Notes under the pieces: generated by a model | Told to the model about the DNA's origin: nothing | What the model saw: the letters and a program-made list of their open reading frames with translations, nothing else | Database searches by the model: none | NCBI RefSeq assembly: GCF_900156175.1 | Contig: NZ_FTMV01000001.1 | Location: 496,001-560,000, forward strand | DNA from: Janthinobacterium sp. TND4EL3 | GTDB taxonomy: Bacteria > Pseudomonadota > Gammaproteobacteria > Burkholderiales > Burkholderiaceae_D | Direction of reading: 5' to 3' | Length of the DNA: 64,000 bases | Shown here: piece by piece, positions 1-9,689 of the stretch | How positions within the stretch are numbered: position 1 is the stretch's first letter | Layout of the letters: each line of letters opens with the position of its first letter | Position numbers and translations under genes: made by a program

Positions 1-1
1 C

Positions 2-1336
2 GCCAGCGAAATCGTTCCAATGCTGTGCGGTACCGCCTTTAAAAACAAGGGCGTACAGGCAATGTTGGACGCCGTGATCGAGTACCTGCCATCGCCTATC
101 GACATTCCGCCAGTACCTGGTCTGGACGAAGATGAGCAGCCAGTTGAGCGTAAAGCTGACGACAACGAGAAATTCTCGGCGCTGGCATTCAAGATCGCAA
201 CCGATCCGTTCGTGGGTCAGCTGTGCTTCATCCGTTGCTACTCGGGCACCTTGAATTCGGGCGACTCGGTGTTGAACTCCGTGAAGCAGAAGAAAGAGCG
301 TATCGGCCGTATCGTGCAGATGCAAGCGAACGAACGCGAAGAGATCAAGGAAATGCGCGCTGGCGACATCGCCGCCGTCGTGGGTCTGAAAGACACCACC
401 ACTGGCGATACGCTTTGCGACGAAAAGGCAAGTGTTGTGCTGGAGCGCATGGTCTTCCCTGAGCCGGTGATTTCGCAGGCAGTCGAGCCAAAAACCAAGG
501 CCGACCAGGAAAAAATGGGCCTGGCGTTGAACCGTCTGGCAGCAGAAGATCCATCGTTCCGCGTGCGCACCGATGAAGAATCGGGCCAGACCATCATCGC
601 CGGTATGGGCGAGTTGCATCTGGACATCATCGTTGACCGCATGAAGCGCGAATTCAACGTTGAAGCCACCGTCGGCAAGCCACAAGTGGCTTACCGCGAA
701 ACGATCCGTAAAGTGTGCGAAGAGTCGGAAGGCAAATTCGTCAAGCAATCGGGTGGTCGTGGTCAATACGGTCACGTGGTTCTGAAGATCGAACCGCAAG
801 AACCAGGCAAGGGCTTCGAATTCGTTGACGCGATCAAGGGCGGTACCGTTCCTCGCGAATACATCCCTGCAGTTGAAAAAGGTGTGCGCGACACGTTGCC
901 TTCGGGCGTGATGGCTGGCTACCCAGTTGTTGACGTTAAAGTCACGCTGTTCTTCGGTTCGTACCATGATGTTGACTCGAACGAAAATGCATTCCGCATG
1001 GCCGCTTCGATGGCATTCAAAGACGGCTGCCGCAAAGCATCGCCAGTCATCCTGGAGCCGATGATGGCCGTGGAAGTGGAAACGCCGGAAGACTACGCCG
1101 GTACCGTGATGGGCGACCTGTCGTCGCGTCGCGGCATGGTGCAAGGTATGGATGAAATTGCTGGTGGTGGCGGCAAGATCATCAAGGCCGAAGTGCCTCT
1201 GTCGGAAATGTTCGGTTACGCCACGTCGTTGCGTTCCTCGACGCAAGGCCGTGCGACTTACACGATGGAATTCAAGCACTATTCGGAAGCTCCGAAGCAT
1301 GTGACTGAAGCCATCGTAAGCTCGAAAGCTAAGTAA
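2..1336 (+). CDS. fusA: Elongation factor G, C-terminal part (5' end outside window)
   Basis: Translational GTPase that drives translocation of tRNA and mRNA on the ribosome in the cytoplasm. The reading frame is already open at the window edge, so the GTPase domain (roughly the first 260 residues of a protein of about 700) lies upstream. What remains covers the end of the G domain ([15 protein letters not shown]), domain II, and domains III-V with [13 protein letters not shown] and the GGRGQYGHV stretch of domain IV, ending in AIVSSKAK. It precedes tuf by 72 bp, the usual str-operon order. The gap holds a GC-rich inverted repeat (GGGCCGGC/GCCGGTCCC, about 1346-1374) without a T run. No internal stop or frameshift is seen. 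Confidence 0.97.
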   Translation, partial: ASEIVPMLCGTAFKNKGVQAMLDAVIEYLPSPIDIPPVPGLDEDEQPVERKADDNEKFSALAFKIATDPFVGQLCFIRCYSGTLNSGDSVLNSVKQKKERIGRIVQMQANEREEIKEMRAGDIAAVVGLKDTTTGDTLCDEKASVVLERMVFPEPVISQAVEPKTKADQEKMGLALNRLAAEDPSFRVRTDEESGQTIIAGMGELHLDIIVDRMKREFNVEATVGKPQVAYRETIRKVCEESEGKFVKQSGGRGQYGHVVLKIEPQEPGKGFEFVDAIKGGTVPREYIPAVEKGVRDTLPSGVMAGYPVVDVKVTLFFGSYHDVDSNENAFRMAASMAFKDGCRKASPVILEPMMAVEVETPEDYAGTVMGDLSSRRGMVQGMDEIAGGGGKIIKAEVPLSEMFGYATSLRSSTQGRATYTMEFKHYSEAPKHVTEAIVSSKAK

Positions 1337-1408
1337 TAGAAGTTCCGGGCCGGCTTTCACGAGAATGCCGGTCCCTACATTTAAATCATTGTTCTAAGGA
1401 AGAATAAA

Positions 1409-2599
1409 ATGGCAAAAGGTAAATTCGAACGGACCAAGCCGCACGTCAACGTCGGCACCATCGGCCACGTCGACCACGGTAAAACCACGCTGACCGCTGC
1501 AATCGCAACGGTTCTGTCGAAGAAATTCGGCGGCGAAGCTAAAGCATACGACCAGATCGATGCAGCTCCAGAAGAAAAAGCGCGCGGTATCACGATTAAC
1601 ACCGCCCACGTTGAGTACGAAACGGCTACCCGTCACTACGCTCACGTTGACTGCCCAGGCCACGCCGACTACATCAAGAACATGATTACCGGTGCCGCGC
1701 AGATGGACGGCGCGATCCTGGTGTGCTCCGCAGCTGACGGCCCAATGCCACAGACCCGCGAACACATCCTGCTGGCCCGCCAAGTTGGCGTTCCATACAT
1801 CATCGTGTTCCTGAACAAGTGCGACCTGGTTGACGATGCAGAACTGCTGGAACTGGTTGAAATGGAAGTGCGCGAGCTGTTGTCGAAATACGACTTCCCA
1901 GGCGACGACCTGCCAATCATCAAGGGTTCGGCACGTATGGCTCTGGAAGGCGCCGAAGGCGAAATGGGCGTGGAAGCAGTTCTGCGTCTGGCCGATGCCC
2001 TGGATGCGTACATTCCAACGCCAGAGCGCGCTGTTGACGGTGCATTCCTGATGCCAGTGGAAGACGTGTTCTCGATCTCGGGTCGCGGTACCGTGGTAAC
2101 CGGTCGTATCGAGCGCGGCATCATCAAAGTCGGCGAAGAGATCGAAATCGTCGGCATCACCGATACCGTCAAGACGACTTGCACCGGCGTGGAAATGTTC
2201 CGCAAGCTGCTGGACCAAGGTCAAGCAGGCGACAACGTTGGTCTGCTGCTGCGCGGCACCAAGCGTGAAGACGTGCAACGTGGTCAAGTTCTGGCCAAGC
2301 CAGGTTCGATCAAGCCGCACGCCCACTTCACCGGCGAGATCTATGTTCTGTCGAAAGACGAAGGCGGCCGTCATACGCCATTCTTCAACAACTATCGTCC
2401 ACAGTTCTACTTCCGCACGACGGACGTGACTGGTTCGATCGAGTTGCCAGCAGACAAAGAAATGGTCATGCCAGGCGATAACGTGTCGATCACCGTCAAG
2501 CTGATCAACCCGATCGCGATGGAAGAAGGTCTGCGCTTCGCTATCCGTGAAGGCGGTCGTACCGTCGGCGCTGGTGTTGTTGCAAAAATCCTGGCTTAA
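1409..2599 (+). CDS. tuf: Elongation factor Tu
   Basis: GTPase that delivers aminoacyl-tRNA to the ribosomal A site. The 396-residue length is standard. The G domain shows GHVDHGKTT (P-loop), the DCPGHADY switch II motif and NKCD; the beta-barrel domains II and III follow. The ATG at 1409 lies behind an AAGGAA ribosome binding site. It follows fusA and precedes rpsJ, and a hairpin with a T run sits just downstream. Many betaproteobacteria carry a second tuf copy; none is in this window. Confidence 0.98.
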   Translation: MAKGKFERTKPHVNVGTIGHVDHGKTTLTAAIATVLSKKFGGEAKAYDQIDAAPEEKARGITINTAHVEYETATRHYAHVDCPGHADYIKNMITGAAQMDGAILVCSAADGPMPQTREHILLARQVGVPYIIVFLNKCDLVDDAELLELVEMEVRELLSKYDFPGDDLPIIKGSARMALEGAEGEMGVEAVLRLADALDAYIPTPERAVDGAFLMPVEDVFSISGRGTVVTGRIERGIIKVGEEIEIVGITDTVKTTCTGVEMFRKLLDQGQAGDNVGLLLRGTKREDVQRGQVLAKPGSIKPHAHFTGEIYVLSKDEGGRHTPFFNNYRPQFYFRTTDVTGSIELPADKEMVMPGDNVSITVKLINPIAMEEGLRFAIREGGRTVGAGVVAKILA

Positions 2600-2612
2600 T
2601 TCTTAAGCCTGC

Positions 2613-2653
2613 ATAAAAGAAGACGCGTCGTCGCCCGGCGCCCTTCTTTTTAT
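2613..2653 (+). terminator. Probable intrinsic terminator after tuf
   Basis: An AAAAGAAG arm (2615-2622) pairs with CTTCTTTT (2643-2650) around a GC-rich loop and runs into T residues. It lies 15 bp past the tuf stop, so rpsJ may depend on read-through or its own promoter. The stem is short and A/T-rich, hence moderate confidence. Confidence 0.5.
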
Positions 2654-2778
2654 TCAACTGCCGGGGTTGGCAAGCATTTTGGTGCTATCATGTCGACCCT
2701 GACGGTTGTTGCGTCAGAAATTCCCGTGTTACCTCATTGCCGTGCAGACCGCGCGGTTCGTTCTTTTAAGGAAATACC

Positions 2779-3096
2779 ATGTCGACACCAAACCAAAAAA
2801 TCCGTATCCGCCTGAAGGCTTTCGATTACAAACTGATCGACCAGTCCGCTCTGGAAATCGTTGAAACCGCGAAGCGCACCGGCGCTGTCGTCAAAGGCCC
2901 AGTACCACTGCCTACCCGTATTCAGCGTTTCGATGTGCTGCGTTCCCCGCACGTCAACAAAACTTCGCGCGATCAGTTCGAGATCCGTACGCACCAACGC
3001 CTGATGGACATCGTTGACCCAACGGACAAAACCGTTGACGCGCTGATGAAGCTGGACCTGCCAGCTGGTGTTGATGTCGAAATTAAACTGCAATAA
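2779..3096 (+). CDS. rpsJ: 30S ribosomal protein S10
   Basis: Small-subunit head protein, also NusE in the antitermination complex. It is 105 residues, close to the usual 103, with the family core [14 protein letters not shown] and the loop [19 protein letters not shown]. The ATG has a TTTTAAGGAA leader. In most bacteria rplC follows at once; here rplC is 8.2 kb further on and rpsJ is the last ribosomal gene before an unrelated block. The coding sequence itself looks intact. Confidence 0.97.
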   Translation: MSTPNQKIRIRLKAFDYKLIDQSALEIVETAKRTGAVVKGPVPLPTRIQRFDVLRSPHVNKTSRDQFEIRTHQRLMDIVDPTDKTVDALMKLDLPAGVDVEIKLQ

Positions 3097-3525
3097 GAGT
3101 TTTTAAGGGCAATTGTCAAAACTGCAGCAGCAAGTTTTGATAGTTGCTCCAGGCAGGCGGGTATCCCGCCGCCGGATGATGGGGCTGGATTTGTTTGCAA
3201 CCGCGAACACATCCAGCCCCATTGTTATTGGTGCAAGTGTTTTGCCGTTACTACCTTGTCTTTTTGCTCTCTTCAGCCTCATTTTCTATTCTGTTTTACG
3301 CCCGGCAAGCTCGTCAATTCCTCTGGATGTGTGTCAAATTGATTCCAGAAAACAACAGGCCGGGATATAAAGTGGGCATAAAACAACAATTGTTAATTTT
3401 TCTCTTTCTCACGCGGGATAAATGTGAGAGATTTGTAAAATACGTGAGAATGTGTGATCGTTTTACAAAAGCGGTCAATAGAACGTATCGATTTATAAAA
3501 TGAAAACAATATCTGAGGAGTAGTC
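3097..3525. other. Non-coding spacer between rpsJ and TonB receptor gene: three hairpins, then AT-rich leader
   Basis: This 429 bp stretch has no convincing gene. The first part holds three successive inverted repeats: TCAAAACT/AGTTTTGA (3116-3140), GGCGGG/CCCGCC with a 3-nt loop (3156-3170), and an 11-bp perfect stem TGGGGCTGGAT/ATCCAGCCCCA (3180-3221). None ends in a strong T run. From about 3270 base composition becomes AT-rich, unlike the flanking genes. A further inverted repeat, TTTGTAAAA/TTTTACAAA, lies at 3432-3469. The end supplies a GAGGAG ribosome binding site for the receptor gene. Confidence 0.7.
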
Positions 3526-6348
3526 TTGAAAAGTACGGCAATTAACCACTCACCACGTCTGAAGAAAAGTACCCTTGCAATTGCATTGACACTGGCTTTC
3601 TCTCAATATGCCACGGCACAACAAGCTGCCGAACCCGTAGAAAAACTGCAACGCGTTGAAGTCACCGGCAGTAGCATCAAGCGTACCGAAGCTGAAACAG
3701 CCGGTTCGCTGCAGGTTCTGACCCGCGACGACATCGAGCGCACCGGCCAGACCACGGCGCTGGGCATCCTGAATTCCTCCGCTGCCATCAGCACCTCGAT
3801 CGACTCGTCGAACAACAGCTCGGGCAGCTTTGCCACGGGTTCTTCGGGCGTGGGCATGCGTGGCCTGGGCAAGGTCGCGACCCTGGTGCTGGTCAACGGC
3901 CGCCGCATTGCACAATACGGCCTGGCCGACGGCGCGCAGCAAAACTTCACCAACCTGGACGCGATCCCGGCTGCCGCCATCGAGCGCATCGAGATCCTGA
4001 AAGACGGCGCCTCGGCAATCTATGGTTCCGACGCCATCGCTGGCGTGATCAACATCATCTTGCTGAAGAACTTCGAAGGCGCCAAGATCACCGGCAACTA
4101 CAAGGAAACCGAAGGCTTCAAAGACCAGCGCAGCCGCAACGTTTCCGGTATCGTCGGTTATGGCGATATCGACAAGGACGGTTTCAACACCTACCTGACG
4201 TATGAAGCGTACAAGAACGACGGCTACACCGTCGACGACCTGCGCGGTCACTATCCGGATTGGCACCGCCAGACCCCGGGCCGTTCGACCTGGGATGCCC
4301 TGAGCGCATTCTCGCCAACCGGTAACTACTTCCTGAACAGCACGAACATCGTCGCCGCGCCCGGCTGCCCGGCTGACAAGATCGATGCCAAGGATAAGCT
4401 GTGCAAGATGGATATCCTGCCGTATAGTGGCCTGACCACCAATGCCAAGCGCTATGCGCTGGCCAGCAACACGCATTTCCGCATCGGCAAGGATATCGAC
4501 GCCAACTTCGAGATCACCAATGCCGGTGCCAGCAACGACTACATCGTCACCCCGTTCAACGTCAGCAACGGTAGCGCCACCACCTCGTCGAGCACTTGGT
4601 ACGATGCGATCAACGGCAAGATGGTCGGTCCATACTTCTATCCAAAATTGCCGGTTGGCCATGCAATGAATCCGTATGCGACGCCGGTGGAATACCGTGC
4701 CCGCATGATGGACACCGGTAATGGCTTCAACTTCAACCGCACCGAGTCCGATCAGACGCGTGTCATGCTGAGTCTGAATGGCGACATCGGCAATTTCGAC
4801 TGGAAATCCGCAGTCGGCTACATGAACTCGAAGGCAACCAAGGCCACCCGTGCCGTGAGCGCGGCCGGCTACACCAATGCCATCGTCAACGGCACCTACA
4901 AGTTCGGCCAGCAAAACGATGCCGCGCTGCTGGAGTCGATGTTCCCGGTGCGTACCACCAAGGGTGAATCGAAAATCACTTTCGTCGACGCGACCGTGTC
5001 CGGTGAAGTGGCGCAACTGCCTGCCGGTCCTTTGAACGTGGCATTCGGTACCGACATCCGCCGCGAAAAGTATGAAATGGCCAGTTCGGACAACGTGCTG
5101 CGTGGTGACTTGGTCGGCATCGCCGGCCTGCAAGTCAAAGACACCATGGATCACTACGCCCTGTTCGCCGAAGCGACCATTCCGGTAGTCAAGCGTGTGG
5201 AACTGAGCGCAGCGGTACGTGCCGACAAGTCCACCAACAGCGACGTGCACTTCTCGCCAAAGCTGGGCTTGCGCGTCAACGCCACCGACACCCTGTTGTT
5301 GCGCGCTACGGCCGCTGGCGGCTTCCGCGCGCCTAACATCGTCGAAACCGGTAACGGCCTGGGCCGCAGTTCGTTTGCTACCGATGTCAGCGACCCGCGC
5401 CGCTGCGCAACTGCCAGTGCTCTGAACAATCTGGTGCAGAACAATCCGGCAGCCACCAGCGTTGACAAGGCTCAGGGCAACACCTTCCAGAACAGTGATT
5501 GCAAAGGCGGCGTGCCTAGCTTCGTGTCGGCGAACAAGGACCTGAAACCGGAAACCTCGCGTTCGATCACCGCTGGTTTCGTTTTCGAACCGGTCAAGAA
5601 CTGGACCGTGGCACTGGACTACTACCATATCGAACGCAAGGACGAAATCGGTACCCGTTCGGTGGCCGACATCCTGCGCGGCGAAGCTGGCCTGCCAGCC
5701 GGACAGCTGGTGCGTGTCGATAACTCGGCTTCCGATGCGCAATTCCTGGCACTGGTGAAAAAATACGCACCGGGCAATACCACCAACTTCGGCGGCGTTG
5801 GCGCGATCGGCTTGCTGTACAACCCATACGTCAACAGTGGCAAGACCCGTGCTTCGGGCTTCGACTTCGACGCGGGTGGCCGTTTCAACACCGGTATCGG
5901 CCAGGTTCGTTTGAAACTGGAAGGTAGCTACCTGTGGAAATACCAGGAATTCAGCGTGACCGACAATGCCTATGACACCAACCTGGCCGGTAACTATGAC
6001 CTGGGTTCGCGTCTGAAGACCAAGCTGCGCGCCAGCCTGAAGGCCGGCTCGTTCGACCACGGCATGACCCTGAACTACGCCAGCGGCTTTAGCAACGACA
6101 ACCAGACTTCGCCAACCTACTGCGTTACCAACAAGGTTTCGGCTGAGAACATGGGTGTTTGCTCGCGCGTAGGCAGCAACACCACGGTCGACTACAACCT
6201 GTCGTACGGCGGCATCAAGAACACGCGTCTGAGCCTGTTCATTGACAATCTGTTCGACAAGGCTGCACCGGTGCAGTGGCGCAGAGGCTACGCTGAATCG
6301 TTCCAGATGCGCCGTATCGGCGTAACGGCCAGCTACACCTTCCTCTGA
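3526..6348 (+). CDS. TonB-dependent outer membrane receptor
   Basis: Predicted 940-residue outer-membrane beta-barrel that would import a siderophore, oligosaccharide or other bulky substrate using TonB energy; the substrate cannot be told from sequence. A TTG start follows GAGGAG at good spacing. The N terminus is a signal peptide ending near YATAQQA. A plug domain follows (VEKLQRVEVTGSSIKRT, then the GVGMRGLGKVATLVLVNGRR and DAIPAAAIERIEILKDGAS stretches typical of plugs). The long barrel ends in ASYTFL. It has a strong terminator downstream and stands alone. It sits inside the split S10 operon, so it may have been inserted there. The AT-rich upstream region suggests specific regulation. 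Confidence 0.93.
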   Translation: MKSTAINHSPRLKKSTLAIALTLAFSQYATAQQAAEPVEKLQRVEVTGSSIKRTEAETAGSLQVLTRDDIERTGQTTALGILNSSAAISTSIDSSNNSSGSFATGSSGVGMRGLGKVATLVLVNGRRIAQYGLADGAQQNFTNLDAIPAAAIERIEILKDGASAIYGSDAIAGVINIILLKNFEGAKITGNYKETEGFKDQRSRNVSGIVGYGDIDKDGFNTYLTYEAYKNDGYTVDDLRGHYPDWHRQTPGRSTWDALSAFSPTGNYFLNSTNIVAAPGCPADKIDAKDKLCKMDILPYSGLTTNAKRYALASNTHFRIGKDIDANFEITNAGASNDYIVTPFNVSNGSATTSSSTWYDAINGKMVGPYFYPKLPVGHAMNPYATPVEYRARMMDTGNGFNFNRTESDQTRVMLSLNGDIGNFDWKSAVGYMNSKATKATRAVSAAGYTNAIVNGTYKFGQQNDAALLESMFPVRTTKGESKITFVDATVSGEVAQLPAGPLNVAFGTDIRREKYEMASSDNVLRGDLVGIAGLQVKDTMDHYALFAEATIPVVKRVELSAAVRADKSTNSDVHFSPKLGLRVNATDTLLLRATAAGGFRAPNIVETGNGLGRSSFATDVSDPRRCATASALNNLVQNNPAATSVDKAQGNTFQNSDCKGGVPSFVSANKDLKPETSRSITAGFVFEPVKNWTVALDYYHIERKDEIGTRSVADILRGEAGLPAGQLVRVDNSASDAQFLALVKKYAPGNTTNFGGVGAIGLLYNPYVNSGKTRASGFDFDAGGRFNTGIGQVRLKLEGSYLWKYQEFSVTDNAYDTNLAGNYDLGSRLKTKLRASLKAGSFDHGMTLNYASGFSNDNQTSPTYCVTNKVSAENMGVCSRVGSNTTVDYNLSYGGIKNTRLSLFIDNLFDKAAPVQWRRGYAESFQMRRIGVTASYTFL

Positions 6349-6396
6349 TCGTCGTCAGCTGATACCCCACCGCCCGGTGCCGATGCCGGGCGTGTC

Positions 6397-6427
6397 AAAA
6401 ACCAGGCCTCGTGCCTGGTTTTTTTTT
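6397..6427 (+). terminator. Intrinsic terminator of the TonB receptor gene
   Basis: A perfect 11-bp stem AAAAACCAGGC/GCCTGGTTTTT with a 5-nt loop runs straight into a T tract. A second GC hairpin (CGCCCGG/CCGGGCG, about 6371-6392) lies just upstream. It isolates the receptor from the DUF817 gene. Confidence 0.9.
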
Positions 6428-6493
6428 GCCCTGCCATCGATGCATAGGGGGATATCGCTTTACAGTGCTGAGGCTGGACGATAAAGTTGTCGC

Positions 6494-7339
6494 ATGCTTA
6501 ATGCCCTCGATACCCACCTGTTAAATGCGACTCCAGGTCAGCGCTTGCGCGGCTGGCCGCGCTTCCTGACCGAATTCCTGTATTTCGGCATCAAGGAGGC
6601 GAGGTCCTGCCTGTTCGTGGGGCTGTTTTTTGCTGCCGTGTTCCTGGTGCCGCGCGCGGGCCTGTTCGGCCTGCCGCGCTATGACGTGCTGCTGCTGGCG
6701 GCGCTGGCGATCCAGGGGACGATGGTCTGGCGCGGACTGGAATCGTGGGATGAGTTGAAAGCCATCTGCTTGTTTCATGTGGTCGGTTTTGCACTGGAGG
6801 TGTTCAAGGTATCGGGGGCGATCCAGTCGTGGAGCTATCCCGACTTCGCCTACAGCAAGGTGTTCGGTGTCCCCCTGTTTTCGGGCTTCATGTACGCGGC
6901 CGTCGGCAGCTACATCATCCAGACCTGGCGCCTGCTCGATATGCGGATTCGCCACCATCCGCCATACTGGATGGCGGTGCTGATCGCGCTGCTAATTTAC
7001 GCCAACTTCTTCACTCATCACTATATCGGCGATTTTCGCTGGTATCTGGCCGCCTGCGCGCTGGGTTTGTACGCGCGTACCACCGTGGTATTCCGTCCGC
7101 TCGACCGCGACCGGAGCATGCCATTGCTGCTCGGTTTCGTGCTGGTCGGCTTCTTTATCTGGCTGGCTGAAAATATCAGTACTTTCTGGGGCGTGTGGCG
7201 CTATCCGAACCAGCTTGGCGCCTGGTCGGTGGTGCATGTCAGCAAATGGAGCTCGTGGTCGCTGCTGGTGGTAATGACGTTCACTATCGTGGCCCGCCTC
7301 AAACACATCAAGGCCAGCATCCACGTCGCCCAGCCATAG
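6494..7339 (+). CDS. DUF817 family integral membrane protein
   Basis: A 281-residue multi-pass inner-membrane protein of unknown function. The N-terminal stretch FLTEFLYFGIKEARSCLFVG and the AENISTFWGVWRYPNQ motif resemble the DUF817 (YoaT-like) family as I remember it; no search was run. About eight hydrophobic segments can be seen. It is followed by creB after 115 bp in the same direction. A functional link with creBCD is not shown. The ATG at 6494 is taken as start although no clear ribosome binding site precedes it. Confidence 0.75.
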   Translation: MLNALDTHLLNATPGQRLRGWPRFLTEFLYFGIKEARSCLFVGLFFAAVFLVPRAGLFGLPRYDVLLLAALAIQGTMVWRGLESWDELKAICLFHVVGFALEVFKVSGAIQSWSYPDFAYSKVFGVPLFSGFMYAAVGSYIIQTWRLLDMRIRHHPPYWMAVLIALLIYANFFTHHYIGDFRWYLAACALGLYARTTVVFRPLDRDRSMPLLLGFVLVGFFIWLAENISTFWGVWRYPNQLGAWSVVHVSKWSSWSLLVVMTFTIVARLKHIKASIHVAQP

Positions 7340-7454
7340 CCGGCGCGGCACCGCCCTTGGATCGCCTTTGCCGGAGCCCCTTTGCGCGCGCGATTGACGC
7401 CGCTTGCCCGCTTCAGGGATACTCCGGGTCTCTCCATCAACGGGTGCCGCCGCC

Positions 7455-8186
7455 ATGTCCAAGACTATCCTGATCGTGGAAGATGAACAGGCGATTGCCG
7501 ACAGCATCGCCTATGCTCTGCGCACGGACGGCTTCACGCCGCGCCACCTGATGCTCGGTGAGCAGACGCTGGCCGCACTGCGCGCACCTCTCCGCGAGGC
7601 CGCCGAAATGCCCGCGCTCGTGGTGCTCGACGTGGGCTTGCCCGACATGAGCGGACTGGAAGTGTGCCGCCGCCTGCGCCAGTTTTCCGATGTGCCGGTG
7701 ATCTTCCTGACTGCCCGCAGTGACGAGATTGACCGCATCGTCGGTCTGGAAATTGGTGCGGACGATTACGTCACCAAGCCGTTTTCGCCGCGCGAACTGG
7801 TCGCGCGCATCCGTGTCATCCTGCGCCGTGCCGGCAGTATGTCGATTTCGCGCGAGGCTGTCATGGCCATAGCTCCGCCTGCCGCCGCGACTGCGCCGGT
7901 GCGCTTCGAACTGCGTGCGCTGGAAGCGAAAGTACTGTTTCAAGGCCATGCGCTGGACTTGACCCGCTATGAGTACCTGTTGCTGAAGACCTTGATCGAG
8001 CATCCGGGTCATGTGCTGTCGCGCGCGCAGCTGATGCAGCGCGTGTGGAGCGGGGCGCCCGATACGCTCGAGCGCACGGTCGATGCGCACGTCAAATCGT
8101 TGCGTGCCAAGTTGCGCGCCATCGATGCGCGGCTCGACCCCATCCAGACCCACCGTGGCCTCGGCTACAGCCTGGCCCGCGCATGA
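7455..8186 (+). CDS. creB: Two-component response regulator CreB
   Basis: OmpR/PhoB-type transcription factor phosphorylated by CreC. The receiver domain has acidic residues in VEDEQ (9-11), the phospho-acceptor D59 in VVLDVGLPD, and TA/K signature residues in FLTARSD and VTKPFSPREL. A winged-helix DNA-binding domain with LTRYEYLLLKTLIEHPG forms the C-terminal half. I chose the ATG at 7455 (MSKTILIVEDE) over a start 17 codons upstream because receivers begin at this point. The stop overlaps the creC start (ATGA). In enterobacteria CreBC responds to carbon source and cell-wall stress. No creA lies next to it. Confidence 0.9.
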   Translation: MSKTILIVEDEQAIADSIAYALRTDGFTPRHLMLGEQTLAALRAPLREAAEMPALVVLDVGLPDMSGLEVCRRLRQFSDVPVIFLTARSDEIDRIVGLEIGADDYVTKPFSPRELVARIRVILRRAGSMSISREAVMAIAPPAAATAPVRFELRALEAKVLFQGHALDLTRYEYLLLKTLIEHPGHVLSRAQLMQRVWSGAPDTLERTVDAHVKSLRAKLRAIDARLDPIQTHRGLGYSLARA

Positions 8187-9604
8187 AAATCGGCCTGCGC
8201 ATCCTGCTTGGCTACTTCCTGATCGTCGGCCTGGCCGCTTGGTTTCTGCTGAATGTTTTCATGGAGCAGGTCAAGCCGGGCGTGCGCTCGACCCTGGAAG
8301 ATACGCTGGTCGATACTTCGCAGCTGCTGGCCAGCCTGGTGGCGCCTGACGTGAAGGCGGGCACGCTGGCACAGTCGCCCGTGGCCGAGCGCATGCAGGA
8401 TTACGCGCGCCATGGCGTGGACGTCAACATCAATGGCGTGCGCAAACGCACTCTCGACTACCGCATCTATATCACGGACCGGCGCGGTGTGGTGCTGTTC
8501 GATTCCAGCGGCCGCGACGTGGGCCGTGATTATTCGCGCTGGAACGATGTCTACCTCACCTTGCAGGGAAAGTATGGTGCGCGCAGCACGCGCAGCCGCC
8601 CTGCAGACGAGATGTCGACGGTGATGCACGTGGCCGCGCCTATTCGCGACGGCAATGAGGTCATTGGCGTGCTGACGGTGGCCAAGCCGAACGCCAGTGT
8701 GCAGGCCTTTGTCGAGCGCAGCCAGCGCAAGATCCTGCAGCGTGGCGCCGTGTTGTTGCTGTTGTCCCTGCTGATCGGTCTGGCCTTCGCCTGGTGGCTG
8801 CACCATGCGCTGGGCAAGCTGATGCACTATATCGGCGACGTGGAGGCGGGGCACAAGGCGGTGCTGCCAGCCTTGGGCCGGAACGAATTTGGCACCTTGG
8901 GGCGTGCGCTGGAAGCGATGCGCACGCGCCTGGAAGGCAAGGAGTACGTGGAGCAGCTGATGCATACGCTGGCGCATGAATTGAAAAGCCCGATCGCCGC
9001 CATCCAGGCCTCGGCCGAGCTGCTGCAGGAAGACATGGCGCCGGCCGAGCGACGGCAATTCCTCGCCAGCATTCTCGAGCAGAACGCGCGCCAGCGGCAG
9101 CTGATCGACAAACTGCTGGCCCTCGTGCGCGTGGAAAAGCAGCAGCGCCTGGACGCGCCCGAGCGCATCGCGCTGGCGCCCCTGCTGGCGCAAGCAGCGC
9201 AGGATGCGGCCGCTGCTTTGGCCGCGCGCGGCCTGCATCTGCAGATGCGGGTGGAGGAGGTGTACGTGGCCGGCGACGCCTTGCTGCTGCGCCAGGCGCT
9301 GGGCAACCTGCTCGATAACGCTGCCGGCTTCGCGCCAACGGGCAGCTGCATTGACCTGCAGGCGCTACGGCATGGTGCGCAGGTGGAGATCCGCGTGCGC
9401 GACCGTGGCGAAGGCATTCCCGCGTATGCGCAGGAGCGCGTCTTCGAACGTTTCTATTCGTTGCCCCGTCCCGCGGCTGGCAAGAGCACAGGCCTGGGCC
9501 TGCCCTTCGTGCGCGAGGTGGCCTCCCTGCATGGCGGCACGGTCGAGGTCGTCAACCACCCGGATGGCGGCGCCTGTGCCCGCCTGCGCCTGCCGCTGGC
9601 CTGA
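8183..9604 (+). CDS. creC: Sensor histidine kinase CreC
   Basis: Inner-membrane sensor kinase of 473 residues. An N-terminal transmembrane helix (about 5-26) is followed by a periplasmic region with the YRIYITDRRGVVLFDS stretch characteristic of CreC. A second helix (about 188-208), a HAMP segment and the dimerisation helix with phospho-acceptor H265 in LAHELKSPIAA come next. The ATPase domain has an N box (LGNLLDNAAGF), DRGEGIP and GLGLPFV. It overlaps creB by 4 bp, so the two are translationally coupled. creD follows 85 bp later, giving a creBCD unit. Confidence 0.92.
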   Translation: MKIGLRILLGYFLIVGLAAWFLLNVFMEQVKPGVRSTLEDTLVDTSQLLASLVAPDVKAGTLAQSPVAERMQDYARHGVDVNINGVRKRTLDYRIYITDRRGVVLFDSSGRDVGRDYSRWNDVYLTLQGKYGARSTRSRPADEMSTVMHVAAPIRDGNEVIGVLTVAKPNASVQAFVERSQRKILQRGAVLLLLSLLIGLAFAWWLHHALGKLMHYIGDVEAGHKAVLPALGRNEFGTLGRALEAMRTRLEGKEYVEQLMHTLAHELKSPIAAIQASAELLQEDMAPAERRQFLASILEQNARQRQLIDKLLALVRVEKQQRLDAPERIALAPLLAQAAQDAAAALAARGLHLQMRVEEVYVAGDALLLRQALGNLLDNAAGFAPTGSCIDLQALRHGAQVEIRVRDRGEGIPAYAQERVFERFYSLPRPAAGKSTGLGLPFVREVASLHGGTVEVVNHPDGGACARLRLPLA

Positions 9605-9689
9605 CACAATTATTTGCTGACTTCACACGGAGCGCATCGTCAGCGCACATGGTTTTTTTACACTGGCCGCCTTACTTCAAGGATGCGCC

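Noticed and set aside
3113..3503. Small open frames in the spacer between rpsJ and the TonB receptor gene
   Set aside because: They start at weak codons, cross the three hairpins and the AT-rich leader, have no recognisable family and low-complexity composition.
3550..6060. Very long minus-strand open frame opposite the TonB receptor
   Set aside because: It is a compositional shadow of the GC-rich receptor gene; the plus strand has clear plug and barrel motifs and a ribosome binding site.
9605..9689. cre tag upstream of creD
   Set aside because: Only one TTCAC is present; no second TTCAC follows six bases later.
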